64,000 nt of DNA from Luteibacter sp. dw_328 (GTDB lineage: Bacteria; Pseudomonadota; Gammaproteobacteria; Xanthomonadales; Rhodanobacteraceae), in assembly GCF_018449605.1 (NCBI RefSeq), contig NZ_JAAVUW010000006.1, positions 337,620-401,619 of the forward strand, in the 5' to 3' direction. The notes under the pieces were generated by a model that worked only from the letters and a program-made list of their open reading frames with translations, was not told where the DNA came from and did no database searches. The translations under genes and the position numbers were made by a program. Numbering within the stretch: position 1 is the stretch's first letter; every line of letters starts with the position of its first letter. Positions 18,031 to 27,064 of this stretch are shown piece after piece.

Positions 18031-18321
18031 ATGGCCCGTATTACCGTCGAAGACTGCCTAGAGGTAGTCGACAACCGCTTTGAGCTGGTGCTCATGGCGA
18101 CCAAGCGTGCCCGTCAGCTCTCCAAGGGCGCCGAGCCGACCATCGATCCCGCCAACGACAAGCCGACCGTGCTGGCCCTGCGCGAAATCGCCGACCGTCG
18201 CGTCAACGACGAGATGATCGACGAAATCGACCGTGCCGCCCGTGAGCGCGCCGAGCGTGAAGCCCTCGAGTGGGCCGCCACGGAAGTGGACGACGACCTC
18301 TCGAAGGGCGGGGATGACTGA
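18031..18321 (+). CDS. rpoZ: DNA-directed RNA polymerase omega subunit
   Basis: A 96-residue omega subunit, which helps fold and hold beta-prime. [20 protein letters not shown] and [14 protein letters not shown] are the canonical N-terminal segments; [15 protein letters not shown] follows. The acidic C-terminus ([14 protein letters not shown]) is usual. It precedes spoT by 110 bases, as in most gammaproteobacteria; omega also affects the ppGpp response of polymerase. Confidence 0.98.
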   Translation: MARITVEDCLEVVDNRFELVLMATKRARQLSKGAEPTIDPANDKPTVLALREIADRRVNDEMIDEIDRAARERAEREALEWAATEVDDDLSKGGDD

Positions 18322-18431
18322 TGACACCGGGTCGCTGTCGGCCCTGTCATAAACGGAACACTGCGCACGTTGACGCGCGGCTGCTGAGGCCGCGTGCGGG
18401 AGGCTGCGCCGGCTAGGCGCGAGACCCTCCC

Positions 18432-20615
18432 ATGGAAGTCGTCCCTGCGAAAAAACTGACCGACGTGGTCGATGATGGCTCGGTGCCGCCGTACGTGCAG
18501 GCGCTGGAAGATCGCGTGGGCGCCTACCTGCCCAGGGATCAGGTGCTGCGCATCCGCCGCGCCTTCCTGATCGGCGCCGCCGCGCACGACGGACAGACAC
18601 GCAAATCGGGTGAGCCCTACATAACGCACCCGGTGGCCGTGGCGCAGGTCCTGGCCGAACTCGGCCTGGATGCCGAAACGATCATCGCGGCGATTCTCCA
18701 CGACACCCTCGAAGACACCAAGCTCGCGCGCGACGAACTCGCCGGCGAATTCGGCGAGACCGTGGCTGAGCTGGTCGATGGCGTCACCAAGCTCGACAAG
18801 ATGCGTTTCTCCAGCCGGCAGGAAGCGGACGCCGAAAGCTTTCGCAAGATGCTGCTGGCGATGGCGCGTGACCTTCGCGTCATCCTGATCAAACTGTCCG
18901 ATCGCCTGCACAACATGCGTACGCTGGGCGCGAAAGACGGCGAGTCGCGTCGCCGCATCGCCCGCGAAACGCTCGAGATCTACGCCCCGATCGCACAGCG
19001 CCTGGGCATGAACAAGTTCAAGGCCGAACTGCAGGACCTCGGCTTCAAGGCGTTGTATCCGGATCGCCATCGCATCATTGGCGAGCGTATCCGTGCCGCG
19101 CTGGGCAACCGTCGCGAGGCGATGGCCAAGATCGAGATGGCCCTCGAAGGACGCCTTGCCGCCGAGAAGATTCCCGGCCGCGCGGTGAGCCGCATCAAGT
19201 CGGCCTGGAGCATCTATTCGAAGATGCGCGGCGAACACAAATCGTTCGCCCAGCTGATGGACGTCTACGGGTTCCGCGTCATCACCGATTCGGCCATGCA
19301 TTGCTACATGGCGCTGGGCGCCGTGCACGGCCTGTACAAGCCGGTGGACGCCCGCTTCAAGGATTTCATCGCCATTCCGAAGGGTAATGGCTACCAGTCG
19401 CTGCATACCGTGCTGCTCGGCCCCTTCGGCGCGCCGATCGAAATCCAGATCCGAACGTCGGAAATGGAGTCCGTCGCCGAGCGGGGTGTCGCGGCGCACT
19501 GGGCATACAAGTCGGATTCGGGTCCAGCGAACAGCGCACAGGCGCGTGCCCGCGAGTGGCTTTCCGCGCTGGCGGACAGCCAGGCGAATACGCCTTCGGC
19601 CGCTGAGTTCCTCGAAAACGTCAAGATCGACCTGTTCCCGGATGAGGTCTATCTGTTCACCCCGCGCGGTGAGATTTTCTCGCTGCCGCGCAACGCCACG
19701 GCCCTGGATTTCGCCTACGCAGTGCATACCGACGTGGGCGACCACGCCGTCGCAGCGCGCGTCGACAAGAAGCTCGTGCCGCTGCGCACGCGCCTGATTT
19801 CCGGCCAGCAGGTAGAAATCATTACGGCGCCCTCCGCCGTGCCTAACCCGGCGTGGCTGGAAGCGGTCGTCACCGGCAAGGCGCGTACGGCGATTCGCCA
19901 GTACCTCAAACATCTGCAGCACGAGGACGCGGTCGACTTCGGTCACCGCATGCTCGATCGCGCGCTCGATGCGCGCGGCCTCAGTCTCGACTCCGTGCCA
20001 GCCGCCGCGCTCGATCGTTTCCTCGACGACGCCAAGCTGAAGCGACTCGAGGAGTTGCTCTCGGAGATCGCGCTCGGCAATCGCTTCGCCGACCAGGTCG
20101 CCACGCAGCTCGTCGCCCTGCTCGGGCCGCGTGAGGGCAGTCACCCGCAGGCACCGCCGGAGCACAACGCCGAGAAGATACGCATCAGTGGTGCGGAGCG
20201 TGGCGTGTTGAGCTTCGGCAACTGCTGTCACCCGCTGCCGGGCGACGAAATCGTCGGCTTCCTGTCGTCGGGCAAGGGCATCGTCGTCCATCGCGTCGAG
20301 TGCCCGAACGTGGTCGAGTTCCGGAAGACGCCCGAGCGCATCGTCGCCATCGAGTGGGACCGCGACGTGCAGGGCGATTACCGTGCCGAGCTGCGCATCG
20401 AAGTCCTCAACCGCCCGGGCGTACTCGCCACGGTCGCGGCCGCCATCGCCGACGCCGGCTCGAACATCGAAAACGTCGAATACATCGAACGCGACAGCAC
20501 GGCCGCCACGCTGCTCTTCGCCATCGAGGTAAAGGATCGCAAGCACCTTGCCGACGTGATGCGTCGCGTCCGCCGCACCGGCGTGGTCAGCGGCGTTTAC
20601 CGCCACCCGCTGTAA
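18432..20615 (+). CDS. spoT: bifunctional (p)ppGpp synthetase/hydrolase SpoT
   Basis: A 727-residue RSH-family enzyme that makes and degrades (p)ppGpp. The hydrolase domain has an intact HD pair at His90-Asp91 (ILHDTLEDT), which RelA lacks. The synthetase domain has GNGYQSLHT at about 318-326. The TGS domain is near 400-460 (VYLFTPRGEIFSLP), and the C-terminal ACT domain near 650-727 (ELRIEVLNRPGVLATVAAAI). The middle includes ISFGNCCHPLPGDEIVGF-like sequence (LSFGNCCHPLPGDEIVGF). Follows rpoZ; ridA and recG lie downstream. Confidence 0.97.
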   Translation: MEVVPAKKLTDVVDDGSVPPYVQALEDRVGAYLPRDQVLRIRRAFLIGAAAHDGQTRKSGEPYITHPVAVAQVLAELGLDAETIIAAILHDTLEDTKLARDELAGEFGETVAELVDGVTKLDKMRFSSRQEADAESFRKMLLAMARDLRVILIKLSDRLHNMRTLGAKDGESRRRIARETLEIYAPIAQRLGMNKFKAELQDLGFKALYPDRHRIIGERIRAALGNRREAMAKIEMALEGRLAAEKIPGRAVSRIKSAWSIYSKMRGEHKSFAQLMDVYGFRVITDSAMHCYMALGAVHGLYKPVDARFKDFIAIPKGNGYQSLHTVLLGPFGAPIEIQIRTSEMESVAERGVAAHWAYKSDSGPANSAQARAREWLSALADSQANTPSAAEFLENVKIDLFPDEVYLFTPRGEIFSLPRNATALDFAYAVHTDVGDHAVAARVDKKLVPLRTRLISGQQVEIITAPSAVPNPAWLEAVVTGKARTAIRQYLKHLQHEDAVDFGHRMLDRALDARGLSLDSVPAAALDRFLDDAKLKRLEELLSEIALGNRFADQVATQLVALLGPREGSHPQAPPEHNAEKIRISGAERGVLSFGNCCHPLPGDEIVGFLSSGKGIVVHRVECPNVVEFRKTPERIVAIEWDRDVQGDYRAELRIEVLNRPGVLATVAAAIADAGSNIENVEYIERDSTAATLLFAIEVKDRKHLADVMRRVRRTGVVSGVYRHPL

Positions 20616-20616
20616 A

Positions 20617-20724
20617 TGTGGGAGCCGGCTATGCCGGCGATGGTAGGAGCCGATTCATCGGCGAATGGGTGCTCGCGAAACCCTGGCCCGCTGCCGCGGG
20701 ATCGCCGATGAATCGGCTCCTACA
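20617..20724. repeat. REP cluster (three units, BIME-like)
   Basis: Contains one GCCGGC/GCCGGC unit, one GCCGAT/ATCGGC unit and an inverted GCCGAT unit, separated by a spacer that includes the hairpin CCCGCTGCCGCGGG. Begins 2 bases after the spoT stop. Confidence 0.85.
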
Positions 20725-20792
20725 GAAAGCTGCGAGCATCCGGCCGGAGCGCATGCGATAGACTCGGAGGATCGATTCCCCGAGGAAAGTCC

Positions 20793-21176
20793 ATGACCCG
20801 TAGCAGCATCGCCACCGAGAAGGCACCGTCGGCCATTGGCCCGTATTCCCAGGCCGTTCGCGCGGGTAACACGGTGTATTTCTCGGGCCAGATCCCGCTC
20901 GATCCCGCCACCGGCAATCTCGTCGAGGGCGATATCACCCTGCAGACCCGTCGCGTGTTCGACAACCTCGTCGCCGTGGCCGAAGCCGCCGGTGGCAAGC
21001 TGGCGGACATCGTGCGCGTGGGCATCTACGTGACGGACCTGGGCAACTTCGCCGCCGTGAACGCGGTGATGGCCGAATACTTCCAGCAGCCGTACCCGGC
21101 ACGCTCGACGATCGAGGTCTCGGGCCTGCCCAAGGGCGCCCAGGTCGAAGTCGACGCGATCCTCGTCCTGCCGTAA
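20793..21176 (+). CDS. ridA: RidA family enamine/imine deaminase
   Basis: A 127-residue trimeric deaminase that clears reactive 2-aminoacrylate and related enamines to 2-keto acids, protecting PLP enzymes. Conserved segments: [45 protein letters not shown] and [20 protein letters not shown], whose Arg binds the substrate carboxylate, with the catalytic Glu near the end. Sits between spoT and recG. Confidence 0.96.
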   Translation: MTRSSIATEKAPSAIGPYSQAVRAGNTVYFSGQIPLDPATGNLVEGDITLQTRRVFDNLVAVAEAAGGKLADIVRVGIYVTDLGNFAAVNAVMAEYFQQPYPARSTIEVSGLPKGAQVEVDAILVLP

Positions 21177-21191
21177 TCCTCGGCACGACCC

Positions 21192-23306
21192 GTGGCCCGA
21201 GGCGCAGTGACCACGCCGGCGACACCGCCGGCGGATCCCGGACGTGCACCGCTGACAACACTCGGCGGTGTCGGGCCCGCGCTCGCCGAAACGCTGGGCA
21301 AGCTCGGTCTGCGCGAGGTGCAGGACCTCTGGTTCCACCTGCCGCTGCGCTACGAAGACCGCACCACGGTCGTGCCCATCGCCGACCTTCGCCCGGGTGA
21401 CCGCGCGCAGGTGGAGGGGATCGTCGAACACGTGGAGCGAGGCTTCCGCTTTCGTCCCCAGCTGAAGCTCATCATCGGCGACGATTCCGGTCGGCCCCTG
21501 CTGTTGCGCTTCTTCCACTTCCGGAAGTCGCAGGTGGATCTTCTGGCGAAAGGTACGCGGCTCCTTTGCTTCGGCGAAGTCAGGCAGGGACCGCAGGGAT
21601 TGGAGATCGTCCACCCGCAATACCAGCGTATTGAAGCGGACGAGCAGGTCCTCGTCGACGAGCGCCTCACGCCGGTCTACCCCACGACGGAAGGTCTCGG
21701 CCCGCGTCGCCTCGCCAGCGTGATCTCACGTGCGCTGGCCCACTTGCCGACAGACGACCGCCTGGAATTGATTCCCGACGAGATCGGCCGTCCCATGGGT
21801 CTGACCTCGCTACGTAACGCCTTGCTTCATGTGCACCGCCCGCCACCCGACGTGGACCTGCGGCAGCTGGGGGAGGGCACGCATCCCGCACAACAACGGC
21901 TTGCCTTCGAGGAGCTGCTCACTCAGCACCTCACCTTGCGGCGCATGCGCGCGGCGGTGAAGAAGCGCAAATCGCCCGCACTCAAGAGTGCCGGTACCCT
22001 GCGCGACCGACTCCTCGCGGCACTGCCGTTCGCACTGACCAAGGCCCAGTCGCGCGTATCGAAAGAAGTCGCCCGCGACCTCGCACGCGCACATCCCATG
22101 CTGCGTCTGGTCCAGGGTGACGTGGGAAGTGGCAAGACCGTCGTGGCCGCGCTCGCTGCACTGGCGGCGATCGAGAGTGGCTACCAGGTGGCGCTGATGG
22201 CGCCGACCGAACTGCTTGCCGAACAGCACCTGCGCAACTTTCGTGCATGGTTCGAACCGCTCGGCCTCGAGGTCGAATGGCTGGCCGGCAAGGTGCAGGG
22301 CAAGGCGCGCAAGAGTGCACTGGCGCGTGCGGCCGGCGGAGCGCATGTGCTGGTCGGTACGCACGCACTCATGCAGGAGGGCGTCAGCTTCGCGAAGCTC
22401 GGCCTGGTCATCGTCGACGAGCAGCACCGCTTCGGCGTGCACCAGCGTCTCGCCTTGCGTGACAAGGGTGCCGAGGGTGATCTCATCCCGCATCAGCTTG
22501 TCCTCACGGCGACGCCGATCCCGCGCACGCTCGCCATGAGCGCCTATGCCGACCTCGACGTTTCGTCGATCGATGAACTGCCGCCGGGCCGCACGCCGGT
22601 GCAGACGGTCGCCATCTCCAACGAGCGCCGCTACGACGTCATGGAGCGCATCCACGCCGCGTGCATGGAAGGGCGCCAGGTGTACTGGGTGTGCACGTTG
22701 ATCGAAGAGTCCGAACAGCTCAACGCGCAGGCCGCGGAAGTCGCCCACGCGGAACTGACCATCGCCTTGCCCGATCTCGCCGTCGGCCTGATTCATGGCC
22801 GCATGAAGCCGAAGGAAAAGCAGGCGGTCATGGACGCCTTCAAGGCCGGCGAACTTGCCGTGCTGGTCGCGACCACGGTGATCGAAGTAGGTGTGGACGT
22901 GCCCAACGCCAGCCTCATGGTGATCGAGAACAGCGAGCGCCTTGGCCTTGCCCAGTTGCATCAGCTACGTGGACGCGTCGGTCGCGGGGCCATCGCTTCC
23001 AATTGCGTGCTGCTGTACCAGAACCCGCTGTCGCGACTGGCGCGCGAACGCCTGCAGGTGATGCGCGAGACGAACGACGGCTTTCGTATTGCTGAGAAGG
23101 ATCTGGAACTGCGTGGTCCGGGCGAGGTGCTCGGCACACGACAGACCGGCCAGCTGCAGTTTCGCATCGCGGACCTCACGCGCGATGGCCATCTCATGCC
23201 CGAGGTACAGCGTGTCGCCGAGGCGATGATGAAAGACCATCCTGCGCGGTGCGAGCGTCTGATCGCCCGTTGGGTAGGCGACGCAGCCCGTTACGTCGAC
23301 GCCTGA
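21192..23306 (+). CDS. recG: ATP-dependent DNA helicase RecG
   Basis: A 704-residue superfamily-2 helicase that remodels stalled forks and Holliday junctions. The N-terminal wedge/OB domain (about 60-170) precedes the helicase core. Walker A is QGDVGSGKT near residue 309, the DEAH-type box is VDEQHRFG, followed by LTATPIPRTLAMS; motif VI is HQLRGRVGRG. The C-terminal wedge helix follows TNDGFRIAEKDLELRGPGE. GTG start lacks a strong ribosome binding site, so the exact start is uncertain by a few codons. A REP cluster starts 9 bases after its stop. Confidence 0.97.
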   Translation: MARGAVTTPATPPADPGRAPLTTLGGVGPALAETLGKLGLREVQDLWFHLPLRYEDRTTVVPIADLRPGDRAQVEGIVEHVERGFRFRPQLKLIIGDDSGRPLLLRFFHFRKSQVDLLAKGTRLLCFGEVRQGPQGLEIVHPQYQRIEADEQVLVDERLTPVYPTTEGLGPRRLASVISRALAHLPTDDRLELIPDEIGRPMGLTSLRNALLHVHRPPPDVDLRQLGEGTHPAQQRLAFEELLTQHLTLRRMRAAVKKRKSPALKSAGTLRDRLLAALPFALTKAQSRVSKEVARDLARAHPMLRLVQGDVGSGKTVVAALAALAAIESGYQVALMAPTELLAEQHLRNFRAWFEPLGLEVEWLAGKVQGKARKSALARAAGGAHVLVGTHALMQEGVSFAKLGLVIVDEQHRFGVHQRLALRDKGAEGDLIPHQLVLTATPIPRTLAMSAYADLDVSSIDELPPGRTPVQTVAISNERRYDVMERIHAACMEGRQVYWVCTLIEESEQLNAQAAEVAHAELTIALPDLAVGLIHGRMKPKEKQAVMDAFKAGELAVLVATTVIEVGVDVPNASLMVIENSERLGLAQLHQLRGRVGRGAIASNCVLLYQNPLSRLARERLQVMRETNDGFRIAEKDLELRGPGEVLGTRQTGQLQFRIADLTRDGHLMPEVQRVAEAMMKDHPARCERLIARWVGDAARYVDA

Positions 23307-23314
23307 AAAACCCC

Positions 23315-23425
23315 TTGTAGGAGCCGATTCATCGGCGATCCCGCGGCAGCGGGCCAGATTCTCGCGAGCACCCATCGCCGATGAATCGGCTCCCACAGAG
23401 AGCTCGCCGGTGAATCGGTTCCTAC
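23315..23425. repeat. REP cluster (three units) overlapping a gene end
   Basis: Two inverted GCCGAT-class units around the hairpin CCCGCGGCAGCGGG, then a diverged unit (CTCGCCGGTGAATCGGTTCC) that runs into the 3' end of the ELM1-family gene and supplies its TAG stop. Confidence 0.85.
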
Positions 23426-24414
23426 CGGGCGACGGCGTCGCTTAGCCCCAGGTGCCGGCGTACCTCGGAGGCAATCGCCGCGGTCTCGCGTAGCGGCGTT
23501 TGCGTCGTCGCCGTCGTCGCGTCGATATCGTGCAACAACCCCGCCGAGCGCAGCTCCCGGTGAAACCGCTCCAGCTTCTCCGGCAGCGGCTGCGAAACGA
23601 AGGTATGCACGGGCCGCCCCGTCGCGCAGGCCTCGGACAGCATATTCACCGAGTCCGGGGTGACGACGAGCCGATCGGCCCAGCCGAGCACGCCAGGGTA
23701 GGGGTTCGCGCCGTCGGTGCTATCGGCCCAGACCACACCGGGCAAGCCCGCGAACGCGCTGCGAATGCGACCCCGCTGTGCTTCCGGTGTCCGCCGTGAT
23801 GCCGCCACCAGGACGGAGCCACCATCGGCCTGATGTCGTCGCTTCACGGCCTCGAGGAAGGCTGCCGCCGCGTCGTCGTCGAACGGCGTGCCGTGCCTGG
23901 CCCCGCCGATCAACACGCCCAGCCGCGGCGACCGCAGGTCGGCGAACGGGGCGAAGGCATCGCGTCCGTCGGCCAGCCAGGTGTCGTCGATGGGATGCAA
24001 CGAGCCCAGCGGATTGAGGACATTGTCGCCGCGCAGGGTGTCGTGCCTGGGCGCGATCACCAGGTCCCAGTGGGCCGGATCGATCCTCGGATCCAGCACC
24101 TGCACGGCCAGGGTCTTGCCGTCCGACCATTGGCGGATCTGCCGGGTCGCCCAAGCGGCGCTGCGTCCGCAGCCGATGACCAGTTTCGGCCAGGGCGGTC
24201 GCAGGCTTTCGTCGTTGCCGCCCAGCGCCATACGCGAACCCGGCAATTGCCGGGGCGCGAACCACGACCAGGGAGCGCGCAGCTCCACTACGATCTCGCG
24301 GATAGATGGGGTCAGCGCCTCGGCCAGCGCCAGCGCCTGCCGTCGATTGCCGGCCGCGCCGTCTGTCACAACCCAGCAGGCATCGTGGGGCAGGATTGTT
24401 GTCGTATTTGCCAC
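23422..24414 (-). CDS. mitochondrial-fission ELM1 family protein
   Basis: A 330-residue protein of the ELM1/DUF1022 family, bacterial homologues of a plant protein involved in mitochondrial fission. The bacterial function is unknown; a glycosyltransferase-like fold has been suggested for the family. CWVVTDGAAGNRRQALALAE is the hallmark N-terminus; LGVLIGGARHGTPFDDDAAA and VTPDSVNMLSEACATGRPVH (a GT-B-like donor region) follow. GTG start. The stop codon lies inside a REP unit. Convergent with recG, divergent from the RutE-like gene. Confidence 0.88.
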   Translation of the reverse strand: MANTTTILPHDACWVVTDGAAGNRRQALALAEALTPSIREIVVELRAPWSWFAPRQLPGSRMALGGNDESLRPPWPKLVIGCGRSAAWATRQIRQWSDGKTLAVQVLDPRIDPAHWDLVIAPRHDTLRGDNVLNPLGSLHPIDDTWLADGRDAFAPFADLRSPRLGVLIGGARHGTPFDDDAAAAFLEAVKRRHQADGGSVLVAASRRTPEAQRGRIRSAFAGLPGVVWADSTDGANPYPGVLGWADRLVVTPDSVNMLSEACATGRPVHTFVSQPLPEKLERFHRELRSAGLLHDIDATTATTQTPLRETAAIASEVRRHLGLSDAVAR

Positions 24415-24511
24415 AGTTCGTTCCCTGGCCGACCGATCACGGACCGGCTCATGACGCTTACACTGTCGGGATGCCGGGGCCCCGGCGATCCGTCACTGTA
24501 CAAGGATATCC

Positions 24512-25105
24512 ATGAGCGCTCCGTTGTCCGATGCTTCGCTTGACCAGCTTTTCCTGACCGCCCGCACCTATAACGCGTGGCTGCCGAAGGAAGTGACCGA
24601 CGAGCAGATCCGCCGCTTGTACGATCTGGCCAAGTTCGGCCCCACTGCGGCCAACTCCTCGCCCATGCGCATCGTCTTCGTGAAGTCGCCGGACGCCAAG
24701 CAGCGCCTCAAGCCGTATCTCTCCGAGAGCAACGCCGAGAAGACCATGCAGGCGCCGGTGACCGCCATCGTCGCCACCGACTACGCCTTCTACGAGCACC
24801 TGCCCAAGCTGTTCCCGCACGCGGACGCCCGCAGCTGGTTCGTCGGCAACGAGCAGCTGGTCCAGGCTTCGGGTACCCGCAACGGCTCGCTGCAGGGTGC
24901 TTACCTGATCATGGCGGCCCGCGCGCTCGGCCTCGACTGTGGCCCGATGTCCGGCTTCGACCAGGCCGGCGTGGATGCCGAGTTCTTCGCCGGCACCCAG
25001 ATCAAGTCGAACTTCCTGATCAACATCGGCTACGGCGATCCGGACAAGAATCTTTTCGACCGCCTGCCGCGTCTTTCCTTCGACGAAGCGGCACAAATAG
25101 CCTGA
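24512..25105 (+). CDS. rutE: malonic semialdehyde reductase (RutE-like nitroreductase family)
   Basis: A 197-residue FMN-dependent nitroreductase-fold protein. RutE reduces malonic semialdehyde to 3-hydroxypropionate in pyrimidine breakdown. [20 protein letters not shown] and [20 protein letters not shown] match the RutE/HadB subfamily, as does [20 protein letters not shown]. No other rut genes are present, so a general aldehyde or quinone reductase role is also possible. The start has an AAGGA site. The same frame continues past the stop region into yceI only through a different reading frame, so the two are separate genes. Confidence 0.9.
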   Translation: MSAPLSDASLDQLFLTARTYNAWLPKEVTDEQIRRLYDLAKFGPTAANSSPMRIVFVKSPDAKQRLKPYLSESNAEKTMQAPVTAIVATDYAFYEHLPKLFPHADARSWFVGNEQLVQASGTRNGSLQGAYLIMAARALGLDCGPMSGFDQAGVDAEFFAGTQIKSNFLINIGYGDPDKNLFDRLPRLSFDEAAQIA

Positions 25106-25176
25106 CCTCAATTCCCGCGGTGACCATCCGGTCCCGCTGCCATCAGCAGTACCCATCCCACTGCAGGAGATTCACC

Positions 25177-25770
25177 ATGCGCGCACTCCGTTACGTCGCC
25201 CTCGCGGGCCTGCTCGCCACCGCCGGCACCGCCGCTGCTGCTCCGGTCACCTATAAGCTGGATCCGGGCCACACCATGGTCCTGTTCAGCTGGAACCACT
25301 TCGGCTTCTCCAACCCGACCGCCAACCTCGGCCAGGTCGACGGCACGCTCGTCTATGACGAAGCCGCCCCGACCAAGTCCACCGTCGAAGCGACCCTGCC
25401 GCTCGCCGGCCTCGACACCTTCGTGCCGAAGCTCGATGAGCACCTGAAGTCGAAGGACTTCCTCGACGCCGCCACCTACCCGACCGTGACCTTCAAGAGC
25501 ACCAAGGTCACCTCGGCCGGCAAGGACAAGCTGAAGGTTGTTGGCGACCTGACCGTGCACGGCGTCACCAAGCCGGTCACCCTCGACGTCACCGTGAACA
25601 AGGTCGGCCCGCACCCGATGATGAAGGTCCAGACCGCCGGCTTCGACGCCACGGCCACGATCAAGCGTTCGGATTTCGGCGTCGGCGCTTACGTGCCGAA
25701 CGTCTCCGACGAGATCAAGATCCGCATCACCACCGAAGCGCACGACGCCTCGGCTGCTGACAAGAAGTAA
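25177..25770 (+). CDS. YceI family periplasmic protein
   Basis: A 197-residue exported lipocalin-like protein that binds polyprenyl chains in characterised relatives (TT1927b type). Signal peptide 1-21 (AGTAAAA). The mature part begins PVTYKLDPGHTMVLFSWNHF, followed by KSKDFLDAATYPTVTFKSTK, VVGDLTVHGVTKPVTLDVTV and the final FGVGAYVPNVSDEIKIRI, the standard YceI order. GGAG site 7 bases before ATG. A strong terminator follows. Confidence 0.95.
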   Translation: MRALRYVALAGLLATAGTAAAAPVTYKLDPGHTMVLFSWNHFGFSNPTANLGQVDGTLVYDEAAPTKSTVEATLPLAGLDTFVPKLDEHLKSKDFLDAATYPTVTFKSTKVTSAGKDKLKVVGDLTVHGVTKPVTLDVTVNKVGPHPMMKVQTAGFDATATIKRSDFGVGAYVPNVSDEIKIRITTEAHDASAADKK

Positions 25771-25795
25771 GCAAGCCCCTCGGCTTCGCTTCCAG

Positions 25796-25826
25796 ACCCG
25801 CGTCGGTAACGGCGCGGGTTTTTTTT
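25796..25826 (+). terminator. intrinsic terminator after yceI
   Basis: Stem ACCCGCG/CGCGGGT with about a 10-base loop, followed by eight T residues, 25 bases after the yceI stop. Confidence 0.88.
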
Positions 25827-25880
25827 GTTCACCGTGGACACCAAGGCCCGGGCGCCCGGCTTCCAGGCCGCACATGCTTT

Positions 25881-25915
25881 CGCATCGCGCATCGCGCATC
25901 GCGCATCGCGCATCG
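25881..25915 (+). repeat. heptamer tandem repeat CGCATCG x5
   Basis: Five perfect copies of a 7-base unit at the outer left edge of composite repeat B. A one-base variant of the same heptamer occurs in three copies at the equivalent edge of composite repeat A. Confidence 0.9.
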
Positions 25916-25989
25916 CGCAGAGGGCTCGCCTTCGGCCTCGCAGGCTCGGCTTAGCCGTCGCTTTCTACACTTGAGCGTCTCGCGGGGAG

Positions 25990-26125
25990 ACCTTGGCGCC
26001 CACCCTCGCTGCTCAGACACGTCCTCCGCGTTCGAGAAGGAAGGCCGCTGACGCGGCCCGTGTATCTATTTGGCCTACGGCCGCTCCACTTGTGCGGAAC
26101 TCGCCTCGAGGGTGGACGCCAAGGT
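25990..26125 (+). repeat. structured element T1, copy B
   Basis: 136 bases. The end repeats are ACCTTGGCGCCCACCCTCG and CGAGGGTGGACGCCAAGGT: one base pair differs in both arms relative to the other T1 copies (paired change) and one mismatch remains. The inner hairpin is GGCCGC-TGAC-GCGGCC. Confidence 0.85.
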
Positions 26126-26395
26126 CTCTCACGACGATACGGTCAGCTGGAAGGAGAGCCGTTGGCGTGGTGCCGTCATCGGTCCCGGCCGCACACAGAA
26201 CACTAGGGCGATGCGGAAGCGCATGCGGATACGCGGTGGCGGGTACCCGGTTGCCGAACACCTTCCTCGCGCCTCTGCCCGTGCCTGTGCCTGGCGACAG
26301 CCGCAAGCGTGGCGAATGGACTCCGAATAAACACGCCGGTCGATGCCGCCGAGCGCTTCGGCTCGACCCACGCGAACCTCAGGGTCCGGGAGAGT

Positions 26396-26530
26396 CTTCG
26401 GTGCCCACCCTCGAGGCGAGTTCCGCACAAGTGGAGCGGCCGTAGGCCAAATAGATACACGGGCCGCGGTAGCGGCCTTTCCTTGTCGAACGCGGAGGAC
26501 CTGTCTGAGCAGCGAGGGTGGGCACCGAAG
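26396..26530 (-). repeat. structured element T2, copy B
   Basis: 135 bases bounded by perfect 18-base inverted repeats of the CTTCGGTGCCC class, in inverted orientation to T1. The inner hairpin loop on the minus strand is TACC. Confidence 0.85.
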
Positions 26531-26640
26531 ACTCTGCGCCGCCACGTCCAGGCACCGAAGGCTCTGCGCCGCCACGTCCAGGAATCGAAGGCTCGACGCC
26601 GCCACGTCCAGGCACCGAAGGCTCTGCGCAGCAACGTCTG
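26521..26640 (+). repeat. 30-base tandem repeat, four units
   Basis: Four directly adjacent 30-base units, each starting GGCACCGAAGGCTCTGCGCC or close to it and ending CACGTCCA or similar. The first unit begins inside the T2 terminal repeat, so the array looks like an outward amplification of the T2 end. Confidence 0.88.
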
Positions 26641-26769
26641 GGCCCGCCGCGGCAGGCACTCAAGCGGGTGAACCCGGAGGAAGCCCGAAAACCGCAATTC
26701 CACCGAGAGCCAATTCCTTTTTTGCTACCATCGCAGACCCAGTTACACGGCCTTGTCCGGAGTTTCCCC

Positions 26770-26976
26770 ATGCATGCCAATCCCGCGGCCGCCAAGCTGA
26801 TTCCGGCCAACGCCGAGAACCGTTATGAAGTGACCAAGGCGGACCTTCCGCTATCCTGCCCCATGCCGGGCATGTACCTGTGGAACTCGCATCCCAAGGT
26901 CTACCTGCCCATCGTGGACGACGGCGGCACTTCCAAGTGCCCGTATTGCGGCGCCAATTACGTATTGAAAGACTGA
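26770..26976 (+). CDS. small zinc-finger (zf-CHCC) protein
   Basis: A 68-residue protein of the zf-CHCC family, related to the NDUFS6 subunit of complex I. LPLSCPMPGMYLWNSHPKVY supplies Cys and His ligands and SKCPYCGANYVLKD the CPYCG knuckle. The role of the stand-alone bacterial protein is not established. CCGGAG lies 6 bases before ATG; frames extending further upstream run into the repeat locus. It precedes the LPS glycosyltransferase genes, perhaps in the same transcript. Confidence 0.9.
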   Translation: MHANPAAAKLIPANAENRYEVTKADLPLSCPMPGMYLWNSHPKVYLPIVDDGGTSKCPYCGANYVLKD

Positions 26977-27064
26977 ACGGCCCCGCGCGGGCATGCTTCC
27001 TGCATTGCCCGTGACACTCCTTCCTCTCGGACCGCCCATGGCCACCGTCTTCCCAGATCGGACG

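Larger units (their letters stand above)
25881..26640 (+). repeat. composite repeat locus B (two inverted 135-base elements plus core)
   Basis: Fills the gap between the yceI terminator and the zinc-finger gene. Order: heptamer array, conserved flank CTTGAGCGTCTCGCGGGGAG, element T1 (25990-26125), 270-base core, inverted element T2 (26396-26530), four 30-base units. The core middle resembles that of locus A (GATGCGGAAGCG, then a CCGGTTGC segment) but not that of locus C. Reading frames across it are antisense images of the same frames in the other loci and are broken differently in each. Confidence 0.85.

Noticed and set aside
18114..20606. 830-codon antisense frame opposite spoT
   Set aside because: High-GC third-position bias produces long antisense frames; spoT on the plus strand has full family similarity.
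24577..25770. One long frame suggesting a RutE-YceI fusion
   Set aside because: The RutE-like protein is in another frame and ends at 25105; YceI has its own ribosome binding site and signal peptide at 25177.
26521..26640. Four 30-base repeats as a possible CRISPR array
   Set aside because: Units are directly adjacent with no spacers, and no cas gene is present.
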